Assembly: GCA_964611585.1 (NCBI GenBank)
Contig: CAZTAK010000021.1
Span: 1-37,808 of the forward strand
Length of the DNA: 37,808 bases
Source: CAZTAK01 sp964611585
GTDB taxonomy: Bacteria > Pseudomonadota > Alphaproteobacteria > SHVP01
Direction: 5' to 3'
In this document: positions 9,004 through 16,426 of the stretch, one piece after another
Layout of the letters: each line of letters begins with the position of its first letter
Numbering within the stretch: position 1 is the stretch's first letter
Translations under genes and position numbers: made by a program
Notes under the pieces: generated by a model
The model's database searches: none
Told to the model about the DNA's origin: nothing
Seen by the model: the letters and a program-made list of their open reading frames with translations, nothing else

Positions 9004-10770
9004 ATGAGCGACACCCCCACCCCTGATGAGCCCGAATCCGAACCGGGCAAAACCGAAGAATCCCTCGACTGCTTGATGCGCGAAAGCCAGCGCCTGATCG
9101 AGGACTACACAGCCAATACCGATACCGACAGTCTGTCGCTGCTGGACGGTGCCGGAATCGCGGCAGCCTTCGCCAAGGCAACTGAAAAACTGCTGGCCGA
9201 CCCGGACACCTTGATGGCGCGCCAAAAGGTCCTTTGGGAGGGTACGCTTCGGTTGTGGCAGCAGGCGGCATCCGGCAGCCCCGGTCCGGAATCCGATTCC
9301 GGCGACCGCCGGTTCGCCGACCCGGCGTGGAAAGGGGCCAATGCTTTCAACCTGCTGAAGCAGTTCTACCTGCTGTGGAGCGATTGGCTGGAAGGAACTT
9401 ACAGCGGTGTCGAGGGCCTGGACGAGGCGACGAAGAACAAGGTCCGGTTCTACACCCGGCAGATGGTTGCGGCGGCGTCCCCTTCCAACTTTGCCGCCAC
9501 CAACCCGGTCGTCATGCGTGAGTCCGTCGAATCGGACGGCATGTCTCTGATCCGCGGGCTCGACCAATTGCGCCAGGACATGGATTTGGTCGGCGGCATT
9601 CGCATGGTCGCCGAAGACGCGTTCGAGGTCGGCAAGACCGTCGCCATGACGCCGGGCAAGATCGTATTTCAGAACCGCTTGATGCAGTTGATCCAGTACG
9701 CCCCGACCACGCAGACCGTCCATGCGCGGCCGGTGCTGATCGTGCCGCCGTGGATCAATAAATATTACATTCTGGATTTGACGCCGCAGAAATCGTTCGT
9801 CGCCTACCTGGTCGAACAGGGTTTCACGGTCTTTCTGGTGTCGTGGGTCAACCCGGACGCCAGCCTGAGAGACGTGTCCTTCGTCAGTTATATGGAGGAG
9901 GGCATTCTCGCCGCGCGCGACGCCGTCGCCGCGGCCACCGGCGAACCCGGCCTAAATATTCTCGGGTACTGTGTCGGCGGGACGCTGCTGGCGGCGACGC
10001 TCGCCTACCTTGTCGACAAGGGCGACAAGACAGTCCATTCCGCAACTTTCCTGGCGACGCTGGTGGATTTTGCCGACGCCGGCGACATCAAGACGTTTAT
10101 CGACGAGGACCAGATCGCGAGGGTCGAGCATCACATGGAACGGACCGGCGTGTTCGAAGGCAAGCTCATGGCGACCGCCTTCAACATGTTGCGGCCAAAC
10201 GATCTGATCTGGTCGTTCGTCATCAACAATTATTTGCGCGGGCGCGAACCCAAGGCCTTCGACCTTCTGTTCTGGAATTCGGACGCCACCAATCTGCCCG
10301 CGGCAATGCACTCGTTCTATCTCCGCAACATGTACCTGAACAACCGGCTCTCGACTCCAGGGGAAATCGAACTCAACGGCGTTCCCATCGACATCGGCAA
10401 GATCACCGTCCCCGCCTTTGTGGTGGCAACCAAAGACGATCATATTTCGCCGTGGCGCTCGGCCTATCTCGCGCCGCTGGCGTTCGGCGGCAAATCCCGG
10501 TTCGTACTGGCAAAATCGGGGCACGTCGCCGGCGTGGTCAATCCGCCAGCGGCGGAAAAATACAGCTACTGGACCAACCCGAAGCTGCCGGATTCGGCCG
10601 ACGAATGGTTTGAGAGGGCGGAGGAACACGCGGGTTCGTGGTGGCCGGACTGGGTGCGCTGGCTGCGCCGCCGCTCGGGCAAGAAAGTGCCCGCGCGCGC
10701 GCCGGGCGGCGGGGGACTGGCAACCATCGAGGACGCGCCGGGGTCTTACGTGATGAAGCGCTGCGAGTAG
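9004..10770 (+). CDS. phaC: class I poly(3-hydroxyalkanoate) synthase PhaC
   Basis: PhaC polymerises (R)-3-hydroxyacyl-CoA to polyhydroxyalkanoate on granule surfaces, a carbon and energy store. The 588-aa protein has the usual N-terminal domain (about 1-200) and an alpha/beta-hydrolase domain. The lipase-box-like GYCVGG is at 321-326 with nucleophile Cys323, the acid is in VVATKDDHISPW (Asp478 or Asp479) and the catalytic His507 is in SGHVAG. Spacing matches the known Cys319/Asp480/His508 triad of Cupriavidus necator PhaC. Length fits class I, which works without PhaE or PhaR. I see no good ribosome-binding site before ATG 9004. phaA and phaB are not in the window. It ends in TAG, convergent with the acidic protein gene 21 bases away. 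Confidence 0.95.
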   Translation: MSDTPTPDEPESEPGKTEESLDCLMRESQRLIEDYTANTDTDSLSLLDGAGIAAAFAKATEKLLADPDTLMARQKVLWEGTLRLWQQAASGSPGPESDSGDRRFADPAWKGANAFNLLKQFYLLWSDWLEGTYSGVEGLDEATKNKVRFYTRQMVAAASPSNFAATNPVVMRESVESDGMSLIRGLDQLRQDMDLVGGIRMVAEDAFEVGKTVAMTPGKIVFQNRLMQLIQYAPTTQTVHARPVLIVPPWINKYYILDLTPQKSFVAYLVEQGFTVFLVSWVNPDASLRDVSFVSYMEEGILAARDAVAAATGEPGLNILGYCVGGTLLAATLAYLVDKGDKTVHSATFLATLVDFADAGDIKTFIDEDQIARVEHHMERTGVFEGKLMATAFNMLRPNDLIWSFVINNYLRGREPKAFDLLFWNSDATNLPAAMHSFYLRNMYLNNRLSTPGEIELNGVPIDIGKITVPAFVVATKDDHISPWRSAYLAPLAFGGKSRFVLAKSGHVAGVVNPPAAEKYSYWTNPKLPDSADEWFERAEEHAGSWWPDWVRWLRRRSGKKVPARAPGGGGLATIEDAPGSYVMKRCE

Positions 10771-10791
10771 TCCGAAGCCGCGCTGGCCGCC

Positions 10792-11385
10792 CTATTCCTG
10801 GGTGCGACTGATGTCGAGATCCTGTTCGAACAGGCTGAGGTCACCGGGATCGGACGGGATCGCCGCGGCGGGTTCCGCCTCGGTAGCTGTCGGCGCAGCA
10901 GGTGCGGCAGGCGCCGTCGTTTCTTCTTCTTGCGCGGCGGCAAGCCGGCGACGGCGTTCCTCTTCGCTCGCGTCATCGGCTCCGGCTTCATCGGCGGCGG
11001 GCTCGTCGCCAAGGCCTTGATCTTCCTCGATTGCCGCTGCTGCGCGTTCGGTTTCGGGTTCCGCGGCGTCTTCCTCGTCGTCGGCAAGAATATCGTCGAG
11101 CAGATCGTCTTCATCGTCGACCGGCGCTGCCGCGAGCTCGGATTCGGGTTCCGCCGTGTCATCCTCGTCGTCGGCAAAAAGATCGTCGAACAGATCGTCT
11201 TCTTCGTCTGATGCCGGCCCGGATTCCGCGGGCGTGGCCGGCCCTTTGGTTTCTTCTTCGGCTTCGTCGCCGTCGGGCCCGAAAAGATCCGCCAGCGTGT
11301 CGGGTTCGTCCTCGGACGCCGCACCCTCGCTCCGCTGGAACAGGGACTCGTCCTCGACACCGGAGCTCGGTACCTGAGCAATCAA
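10792..11385 (-). CDS. very acidic low-complexity protein of unknown function
   Basis: I do not recognise this protein. It is dominated by Asp, Glu and Ala, with two related blocks (DDLFDDLFADDEDD and DDLLDDILADDEED) followed by AEPE-x-E, and an Ala/Pro/Thr tail. No signal peptide or membrane segment is seen. Third codon positions are GC-rich, which supports real coding. The frame has no ATG at all; the only usual start is a TTG at 11385 without a clear ribosome-binding site. The frame continues upstream, without any shift, to the TAG that ends the lipoprotein gene (11418-11416). It may be a coupled downstream gene, or the C-terminal part of one longer protein cut by that TAG. Confidence 0.55.
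   Translation of the reverse strand: MIAQVPSSGVEDESLFQRSEGAASEDEPDTLADLFGPDGDEAEEETKGPATPAESGPASDEEDDLFDDLFADDEDDTAEPESELAAAPVDDEDDLLDDILADDEEDAAEPETERAAAAIEEDQGLGDEPAADEAGADDASEEERRRRLAAAQEEETTAPAAPAAPTATEAEPAAAIPSDPGDLSLFEQDLDISRTQE
11050..11208. repeat. two imperfect 69-bp direct repeats, 90-bp period
   Basis: Positions 11050-11118 and 11140-11208 align without gaps with few differences. They encode the two acidic blocks DLFDDLFADDEDD and DLLDDILADDEED of the protein at 10792. This looks like an internal duplication in the acidic protein. Confidence 0.7.
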
Positions 11386-11415
11386 GACCGCGAACTGGTT
11401 GCACAGATCCGCGTC

Positions 11416-11829
11416 CTAGGTGGGAATCTTTCCGAACAGAATTAGGTAGGGGCTATCGTCGGTATCCTCGGCACTGCCGAAGCCGGCGCGGCTCGACCCG
11501 TAGACCAGCTGGCCGCGGATCAGGCGTCCGTCCGAGCAGCGCATCAACAGGTTCGCGATGGCGCCGACCTCGAGCATATCCACATCGGGCACGCCACTCA
11601 CGCCCTCGCATTCGGTTCCGCTGGCAAGACCGGTAAGAACCATGTCGCCGGTGGGTTCGCCAACGATGATCCGGAAGGTTCCGCGGTAGAGCTCGTCGGT
11701 CACCGTGTCGAAGGCGGCAACCGGATACCCGGCGAGATAGAAATTGGGGATGTCGGTGCATGCGGCGAGCGCAAGACCCGCCATCGCCGGGACCCTTGCC
11801 GCCACAAGAAGACGCCCGACGCTGATCAT
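11416..11829 (-). CDS. small predicted lipoprotein, 137 aa
   Basis: The ATG at 11829 starts a signal peptide ending in a lipobox (LALAACTD, Cys at about residue 24), so the product should be lipidated. The mature part (YLAGYPVAAFDTVTDELYRG, then GTECEGVSGVPD and LLMRCSDGRLIRGQLVYG) is probably a small beta-rich domain; I do not recognise the family. The frame is open to 12057 but that would overlap the carbonic anhydrase gene. The stop is TAG in the context CCTAGG, and the same frame then runs on for 208 codons through the acidic protein. The gene lies 61 bases downstream of the gamma carbonic anhydrase gene, possibly in the same transcript. Confidence 0.65.
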   Translation of the reverse strand: MISVGRLLVAARVPAMAGLALAACTDIPNFYLAGYPVAAFDTVTDELYRGTFRIIVGEPTGDMVLTGLASGTECEGVSGVPDVDMLEVGAIANLLMRCSDGRLIRGQLVYGSSRAGFGSAEDTDDSPYLILFGKIPT

Positions 11830-11890
11830 TCCCGATCCGTGATGCCGCCCCAAAATGCTCCCGCCCTGCACGCCATTCCGATCCCGAAAC

Positions 11891-12445
11891 TCAGCCGGTG
11901 CCTTTGGCGCTGCCTTTGTGGTTGGCCGCGAGTGCCCCGTACCTGCCGATCGTGGCAGCATTATAGTCGATTTCTTCTGCAGTAAGGTCGCGCATGTAGA
12001 CGGCCGGACTGCCGCCCCAAAGCTGGCCGCGAGGCACCCGCTTTCCCGGCGTGACAAGAGCGCCGGCCGCGACCATGGCGGCGGATTCGATCACCGCCCG
12101 ATCCATGACGATTGCCCCCATGCCGATGAAACAGCCGGGCTCAAGGGTACAGGCGTGGATGATGACCTTGTGGCCGACGGTGACGTTGTCGCCGATGTCG
12201 GCGATGCCCGGCTGGCGGCCGCTGACGTGAACGATGGTGCCGTCCTGAATGTTGCTATTGGCGCCGACCCGGATCGCCGCGACGTCGCCGCGCAGCACGC
12301 AGCCATACCAGATACTGGCGCCGTCGCCGATCTCGACGTCTCCGACAATGGTGGCGCCGGGGGCGACAAAGACATCGCGGCCGATCCGCGGCCATACCCC
12401 GGCGTAGGGCCGGATAAGGGCGCCTGCCGTGCCGGGAGCCTCCAT
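11891..12445 (-). CDS. gamma carbonic anhydrase-like hexapeptide-repeat protein
   Basis: A left-handed beta-helix protein of 184 aa built from hexapeptide repeats (VFVAPGATIVGDVEIGDGAS, then DIGDNVTVGHKVIIHACTLE). The three zinc-binding histidines typical of the family are at His73, His92 and His97, and GCVLRGDVAAIRVG and SNIQDGTIVH are the usual family blocks. Relatives (YrdA/PaaY/CaiE-type) are trimeric zinc proteins with weak or untested carbonic anhydrase or thioesterase activity, so the enzyme name is tentative. The ATG at 12445 lies 16 bases after the argC stop, suggesting co-transcription with rplM-rpsI-argC. Confidence 0.88.
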   Translation of the reverse strand: MEAPGTAGALIRPYAGVWPRIGRDVFVAPGATIVGDVEIGDGASIWYGCVLRGDVAAIRVGANSNIQDGTIVHVSGRQPGIADIGDNVTVGHKVIIHACTLEPGCFIGMGAIVMDRAVIESAAMVAAGALVTPGKRVPRGQLWGGSPAVYMRDLTAEEIDYNAATIGRYGALAANHKGSAKGTG

Positions 12446-12461
12446 GCGGCCGGGTCCGTCG

Positions 12462-13586
12462 CTAGGGAAACAGCGGAAGCTGTCCGAGGCCTTGGGTTTC
12501 GGGCAGTCCGCAGGCGATGTTCATGTTCTGCACCGCCTGCCCGGCCGCGCCCTTGATCAGATTGTCGAGCACCGAAACGAGAATCGCCCGTCCCGCTACC
12601 CGGTCCTCGAACACGCCGATGAGGCAATGATTCGACCCCCGCACGTGGCGGGTCGAGGGTGCAAGCCCCTCGGGCACGACCGCGACGAAGGGTTCGTCCG
12701 CATAACGCGATAAGAGAGTGGCGCGCAAATCGCCCGCCGTCGCGCCGTTTACGAGGCGCACATAGACGGTCGAAAGGATGCCACGGTTCATCGGCATCAG
12801 ATGCGGCGTAAAGCTGACGGTGACGGCGTGGCCCGCGGCACGGGTGAGTTCCTGCTCAATCTCGGGGGCGTGGCGATGGCGCGCGATTCCATAGACATGA
12901 ATCCCCTCGGCCACCTCGCCGAAAAGCATTTCCTCCTTGGCGGCGCGGCCCGCGCCGGTGACGCCGGACTTCGAATCAATGACAATATCGGAAGCGTCCA
13001 CCTGCCCCGCCTCGACCAGCGGCAAGAGCGGCAGCAGCGCCGCGGTCGGATAGCACCCGGGGCAGGAGATCAGCCGCGAGGCCCGGATGCGGTCGCGGGC
13101 AAACTCCGAGAGACCATAGGTGGCTTCGGTTTGAAGATCGGGCGCCAGATGCGCGTGCCCGTACCATTCCGCATAGGTGGCGACGTCGTCGAGACGAAAA
13201 TCGGCCGACAGATCGAACACCCGGACGTCGGACTTGAGCGCCGCGATAAGGTCGCCGCGTTCCTCGACCACCAGTTCGTCGACCAGGCCGTGGCCGGTGG
13301 CGTGCAACAGGCCGGCGACGATTTCCTGGGTGGTGCCGTGCGGCAGGGCGCAAAACACGATGTCGAGATCGAGCCCTGACCATTCGACCTCGTCCAGCGC
13401 AATCAGAAAGGGAAGCCCCTGTCCCGCAAGATGGGGGAAGATCTCGCCGACGTGCTTACCGGCCTTGCGGTCGGCCGTAAGCAGGACGATCTCTACGCCC
13501 GCGTGGCCGAGCAGCAGACGCACCAGTTCGCCGCCCGAATAGCCGCTGGCGCCCAGTATGCCGATTCTCAGTTTGGTATCCGCCAT
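12462..13586 (-). CDS. argC: N-acetyl-gamma-glutamyl-phosphate reductase
   Basis: ArgC reduces N-acetylglutamyl 5-phosphate to the semialdehyde with NADPH, the third step of arginine synthesis. Seen are the nucleotide-binding GASGYSGGELVRLL (12-25), FCALPHGTTQE, DLSADFRL and the catalytic cysteine in SCPGCYPTAALLP (Cys178), then DSKSGVTGAGR. The usual His is probably in the HLMPMNRGILST block. The 374-aa length exceeds the common ~350: about 20 residues around 97-120 (including VDELVVEERGDLIAAL) appear inserted between ALPHGTTQE and DLSADFR. The gene follows rpsI by 123 bases, a linkage known in alphaproteobacteria. It ends in TAG. Confidence 0.96.
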   Translation of the reverse strand: MADTKLRIGILGASGYSGGELVRLLLGHAGVEIVLLTADRKAGKHVGEIFPHLAGQGLPFLIALDEVEWSGLDLDIVFCALPHGTTQEIVAGLLHATGHGLVDELVVEERGDLIAALKSDVRVFDLSADFRLDDVATYAEWYGHAHLAPDLQTEATYGLSEFARDRIRASRLISCPGCYPTAALLPLLPLVEAGQVDASDIVIDSKSGVTGAGRAAKEEMLFGEVAEGIHVYGIARHRHAPEIEQELTRAAGHAVTVSFTPHLMPMNRGILSTVYVRLVNGATAGDLRATLLSRYADEPFVAVVPEGLAPSTRHVRGSNHCLIGVFEDRVAGRAILVSVLDNLIKGAAGQAVQNMNIACGLPETQGLGQLPLFP

Positions 13587-13709
13587 GTCCGATCTCGTCC
13601 CGTTGCGGGCCGCCTCAGCGACGGTTTCACCCGAAACAATCGCAACCCCTCGACCCGACCCGTTCGCGCCCGGGTCCGGGCCCAGCGCCCAACAGGCTTC
13701 GGCCGGCGC

Positions 13710-14228
13710 CTAGCGCTTGGAGAACTGGAAGCTGCGGCGAGCCTTGCGGCGTCCGTATTTCTTGCGCTCGACCACGCGCGAATCGCGGGTCAGAAAGCCG
13801 CCCGATTTGAGCACCGGCCGAAGGCCCGGCTCGTATGCGAGCAGCGCGCGGCTGATGCCATGACGCACCGCGCCCGCCTGTCCCGACAATCCGCCACCCT
13901 TCACCGTGCACCAGACATCGTACTGGCCCTCGCGTCCGGAGGCGGCAAAGGGCTGATTGATGATCATACGCAACACCGGGCGCGCAAAATAAACTTCACC
14001 TTCGCGGCCGTTGACGAGGAGGCGCCCGCTTCCCGGTCGCAGCCACACGCGCGCAATCGCGTTCTTGCGCTTGCCGGTCGCGTAGGATCGCCCCTGCGGG
14101 TCGATCTTCGGTTCGATTGTCGCGGCCTCGACGACCGCCGGGCTATCGTCACCCGCCGGAGTATCGGGGGCCCTATCGGCAACCAGGTCTTTCAGGCCTT
14201 CAAGGCCCACCTTTTCGACGTCGGCCAT
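13710..14228 (-). CDS. rpsI: 30S ribosomal protein S9
   Basis: S9 is a small-subunit protein whose basic C-terminal tail reaches the P-site tRNA. The 172-aa product has an acidic N-terminal extension of about 45 residues (usual in alphaproteobacteria) and then the conserved body: SYATGKRKNAIARVWL, GREGEVYFARPVLRMII, GGGLSGQAGAVRHGISRAL and the tail KKYGRRKARRSFQFSKR. ATG 14228 follows the rplM stop by two bases, the classical rplM-rpsI pair. It ends in TAG. Confidence 0.98.
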   Translation of the reverse strand: MADVEKVGLEGLKDLVADRAPDTPAGDDSPAVVEAATIEPKIDPQGRSYATGKRKNAIARVWLRPGSGRLLVNGREGEVYFARPVLRMIINQPFAASGREGQYDVWCTVKGGGLSGQAGAVRHGISRALLAYEPGLRPVLKSGGFLTRDSRVVERKKYGRRKARRSFQFSKR

Positions 14229-14230
14229 GC

Positions 14231-14695
14231 TTAGACGCTCCTCCGGTTCTTGGGATTGAGCGCCCCGATATCGAGCGGCTCCGGGTTCTGGGCCCCGTGC
14301 GGGTGATCGGTGCCGGCATAAACACGCAAATTGGACATCTGGCGCCGGCCCATCGGGCTGCGCGGGATCATGCGTTCAATCGCCTTCACCACGACCCGTT
14401 CGGGATGGGTCCCGGACAACACCTTGCCTGCCGTGCGCGAGCGAATGCCGCCCGGATAGCCGGTGTGCCAGTGATAGGTCTTGTCTTCGACCTTGCGGCC
14501 GGTCAGCCGCACCTTGCCGGCATTGATGACGATGATGTTGTCGCCGCAATCGACGTGCGGCGTGTAGATAGGCTTGTGCTTGCCGCGCAGCCTGAGCGCG
14601 ATCGCCGACGCGAGCCGCCCGAGGACGACATTCTCCGCATCGACGACGTACCATTTCTTGACCACGTCTTTGGCGGTAGCGGAGTAGGTTTTCAT
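14231..14695 (-). CDS. rplM: 50S ribosomal protein L13
   Basis: L13 is an early-assembly protein of the large ribosomal subunit. The start is ATG 14695 (MKTYSATAKDVVKKWYVVDA), giving 154 aa, the family norm. Conserved blocks are LGRLASAIALRLRGKHKP, HVDCGDNIIVINAGKVRLTG, YHWHTGYPGGIRSRTAGKVL and ERMIPRSPMGRRQMSNLRVY. It is the first gene of rplM-rpsI-argC, with a good sigma-70 promoter about 50-80 bases upstream. It ends in TAA. Confidence 0.98.
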   Translation of the reverse strand: MKTYSATAKDVVKKWYVVDAENVVLGRLASAIALRLRGKHKPIYTPHVDCGDNIIVINAGKVRLTGRKVEDKTYHWHTGYPGGIRSRTAGKVLSGTHPERVVVKAIERMIPRSPMGRRQMSNLRVYAGTDHPHGAQNPEPLDIGALNPKNRRSV

Positions 14696-15108
14696 GGTCC
14701 AGGCCTGATTTTTCGTTTGCGTCCGGCCCCTGCCGGCGGGCGCGGAGTATGCCACCCTAGACGCCGGTGTCAACGCTTTTTCCCTGAATAACAAGCCCTT
14801 ATGAGACGGTATTATAATACCGCGCCGCAAGGCGGCGGCCGTCACCGTGCCGCGCCGGCTTTGGCCGGACGACCGGCCCCGGCCCACATGGGCGACCCGC
14901 CCGGCGGCTGCCGGCTGAACAAAACCGGCATTGCCGCGCTGCCTGACCTCGCCCGGTGCCGCCCCTGTACGCGCGGCAAGAGCCGCGACCGTGCCGCCGC
15001 CGCGAACCGAGGGCAGCCGCCCTTCGGCGCGAGCCGCCGGTCGCGGGCAAGAACGCGCGCATTCGTTGTTCTTCCCTCGGCGTACCGTGCCCGTTAGGTT
15101 GATCGGCA
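14696..15108. other. divergent intergenic region between rplM and the ECH gene
   Basis: About 413 bases. The part next to rplM holds its promoter (14746-14773). At 14808-14821 there is a perfect 14-base palindrome, GGTATTATAATACC, AT-rich in a GC-rich setting; it contains TATAAT on both strands but I find no matching -35 box. The part from 14825 to 15100 is very GC-rich without a convincing gene. No clear promoter for the plus-strand ECH gene was found. Confidence 0.5.
14746..14773 (-). promoter_or_regulatory. sigma-70 promoter of rplM-rpsI-argC
   Basis: On the minus strand a perfect -35 box TTGACA (14773-14768) is followed after 16 bases by CATACT (14751-14746), a near-consensus -10. Transcription would start around 14739, giving a leader of about 45 bases before the rplM ATG. 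This is the best promoter match in the window, fitting a highly expressed ribosomal operon. Confidence 0.75.
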
Positions 15109-15918
15109 ATGACGGCCCAAACGCAGACGAATTCCGGCAGCGCCGACGGCGAGTTCCTGCGCCACGACGCCGGCGGGATCGCCACCCTGACCCTCAACCG
15201 GCCCGCGGCGCGCAACAGCCTCAATGGGGCGTTGATGCGCGCCCTCAAATCGGAAATCGCCGCGATCCACCAAGACGAGACCGTGCGTGTGGTGGTGATC
15301 GCGGCCAGCGGCCCCGCCTTTTGCGCCGGTCACGACATGCGCGAATTGCGCGCGAAGCCGGACCGCGACCGGCATGAAGCCGCCTTTTCAAGCTCGGGGC
15401 GCAACATGCTCTCGTTGCAGGTCCTGCCGCAGCCGGTCATCGCCTCCGTCCAGGGCGTCGCAACCGCCGCCGGATGCCAGTTGGTCGCGTCGTGCGACCT
15501 CGCGGTCGCTGCCGAATCGGCGCGCTTCGCCACGCCGGGCGTCGATATCGGCCTGTTTTGCTCGACGCCGCAGGTGGCGTTATCGCGCAATGTGGGCCGC
15601 AAGGCGGCGCTGCAAATGCTGTTGACCGGCGAGTCCATCGACGCCCGGACCGCCCTGTTATGGGGGCTCGTCAACCGGGTCGTGGCCGACGCGGATCTCG
15701 CCGGCGAAACCAGCGCCCTCGCCCGCGTGCTGGCCTCGAAGTCGCGCCATACGCTGGCGCTGGGCAAGGCCGCGTTCTACCGCCAGATAGAAATGACCGC
15801 CGAAGACGCCTATGCCTACACCAGCCGCGTCATGGCCGAGAACATGATGGCGCGCGATGCCGAGGAAGGGCTCGACGCCTTTCTCGAAAAGCGTAAACCG
15901 GTCTGGTCGGACAAGTAG
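15109..15918 (+). CDS. enoyl-CoA hydratase/isomerase family protein (ECHDC3-like)
   Basis: A crotonase-fold protein of 269 aa. VVVIAASGPAFCAGHDMREL (about 62-81) and GVATAAGCQLVASCDLAVA (about 119-137) form the CoA and oxyanion-hole segments. The downstream block PGVDIGLFCSTPQVALSR is typical of the ECHDC3 subgroup rather than of classical enoyl-CoA hydratases, whose catalytic glutamate region reads differently. A standard hydratase reaction is therefore not certain. ATG 15109 is likely. The gene precedes the CoA-binding protein by 18 bases, so the two are probably co-transcribed. It ends in TAG. Confidence 0.85.
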   Translation: MTAQTQTNSGSADGEFLRHDAGGIATLTLNRPAARNSLNGALMRALKSEIAAIHQDETVRVVVIAASGPAFCAGHDMRELRAKPDRDRHEAAFSSSGRNMLSLQVLPQPVIASVQGVATAAGCQLVASCDLAVAAESARFATPGVDIGLFCSTPQVALSRNVGRKAALQMLLTGESIDARTALLWGLVNRVVADADLAGETSALARVLASKSRHTLALGKAAFYRQIEMTAEDAYAYTSRVMAENMMARDAEEGLDAFLEKRKPVWSDK

Positions 15919-15936
15919 CCGAGGGCCGGGGTACCG

Positions 15937-16422
15937 ATGCTGGAAAAGATCGACTATCCGGACGACCTGATCCGCAAGATTCTGCGCGAGACCCGCACCA
16001 TCGCCATGGTCGGATCGAGCGCGAACTGGAACCGGCCCAGTTATTTTGCGATGAAGTATCTGCAAAGAAAGGGCTACCGCGTGATTCCGGTGAACCCCAA
16101 GGAAGCCGGCGGCGAGATTCTCGGGGAAACCGTCTATGCCGCGCTGAAGGATATTCCCGAGCAGATCGACATGGTGGACATCTTCCGCAATTCAGAGGCC
16201 GCAGGCGCCGTCACCGACGAAGCCATCGAAATCGGCGCCAAGGCGGTGTGGATGCAACTCGAAGTGCGCAACGACGAAGCCGCCGCGCGCGCCGAGGCCG
16301 CCGGGCTCACGGTCATCATGAACCGCTGCCCGAAGATCGAGTTCGGCAGGCTTTCCGGCGAGATCGGCTGGATGGGCATCGACACCGGCGTCATCTCAAG
16401 CAAACGCAAACAGCGGATCTGA
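15937..16422 (+). CDS. CoA-binding domain protein (YccU-like)
   Basis: A 161-aa Rossmann-fold protein of the CoA-binding family (YccU/succinyl-CoA synthetase alpha N-domain-like). TIAMVGSSANWNRPSYFAMK carries the nucleotide-binding turn, YRVIPVNPKEAGGEILGE is the second family block, and KAVWMQLEVRNDEAAARAEA and VIMNRCPKIEFGRL follow. These proteins bind CoA, but their physiological role is unknown. The start is ATG 15937. The stop TGA is four bases before the metY start, so ECH, CoA-binding and metY look like one operon. Confidence 0.9.
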   Translation: MLEKIDYPDDLIRKILRETRTIAMVGSSANWNRPSYFAMKYLQRKGYRVIPVNPKEAGGEILGETVYAALKDIPEQIDMVDIFRNSEAAGAVTDEAIEIGAKAVWMQLEVRNDEAAARAEAAGLTVIMNRCPKIEFGRLSGEIGWMGIDTGVISSKRKQRI

Positions 16423-16426
16423 CACA

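Noticed and set aside
8827..9723. 298-codon open frame on the minus strand
   Set aside because: Antisense to phaC, whose triad and length are clear.
11830..12057. Upstream extension of the small lipoprotein to 12057
   Set aside because: It overlaps the gamma carbonic anhydrase gene and would bury the signal peptide and lipobox.
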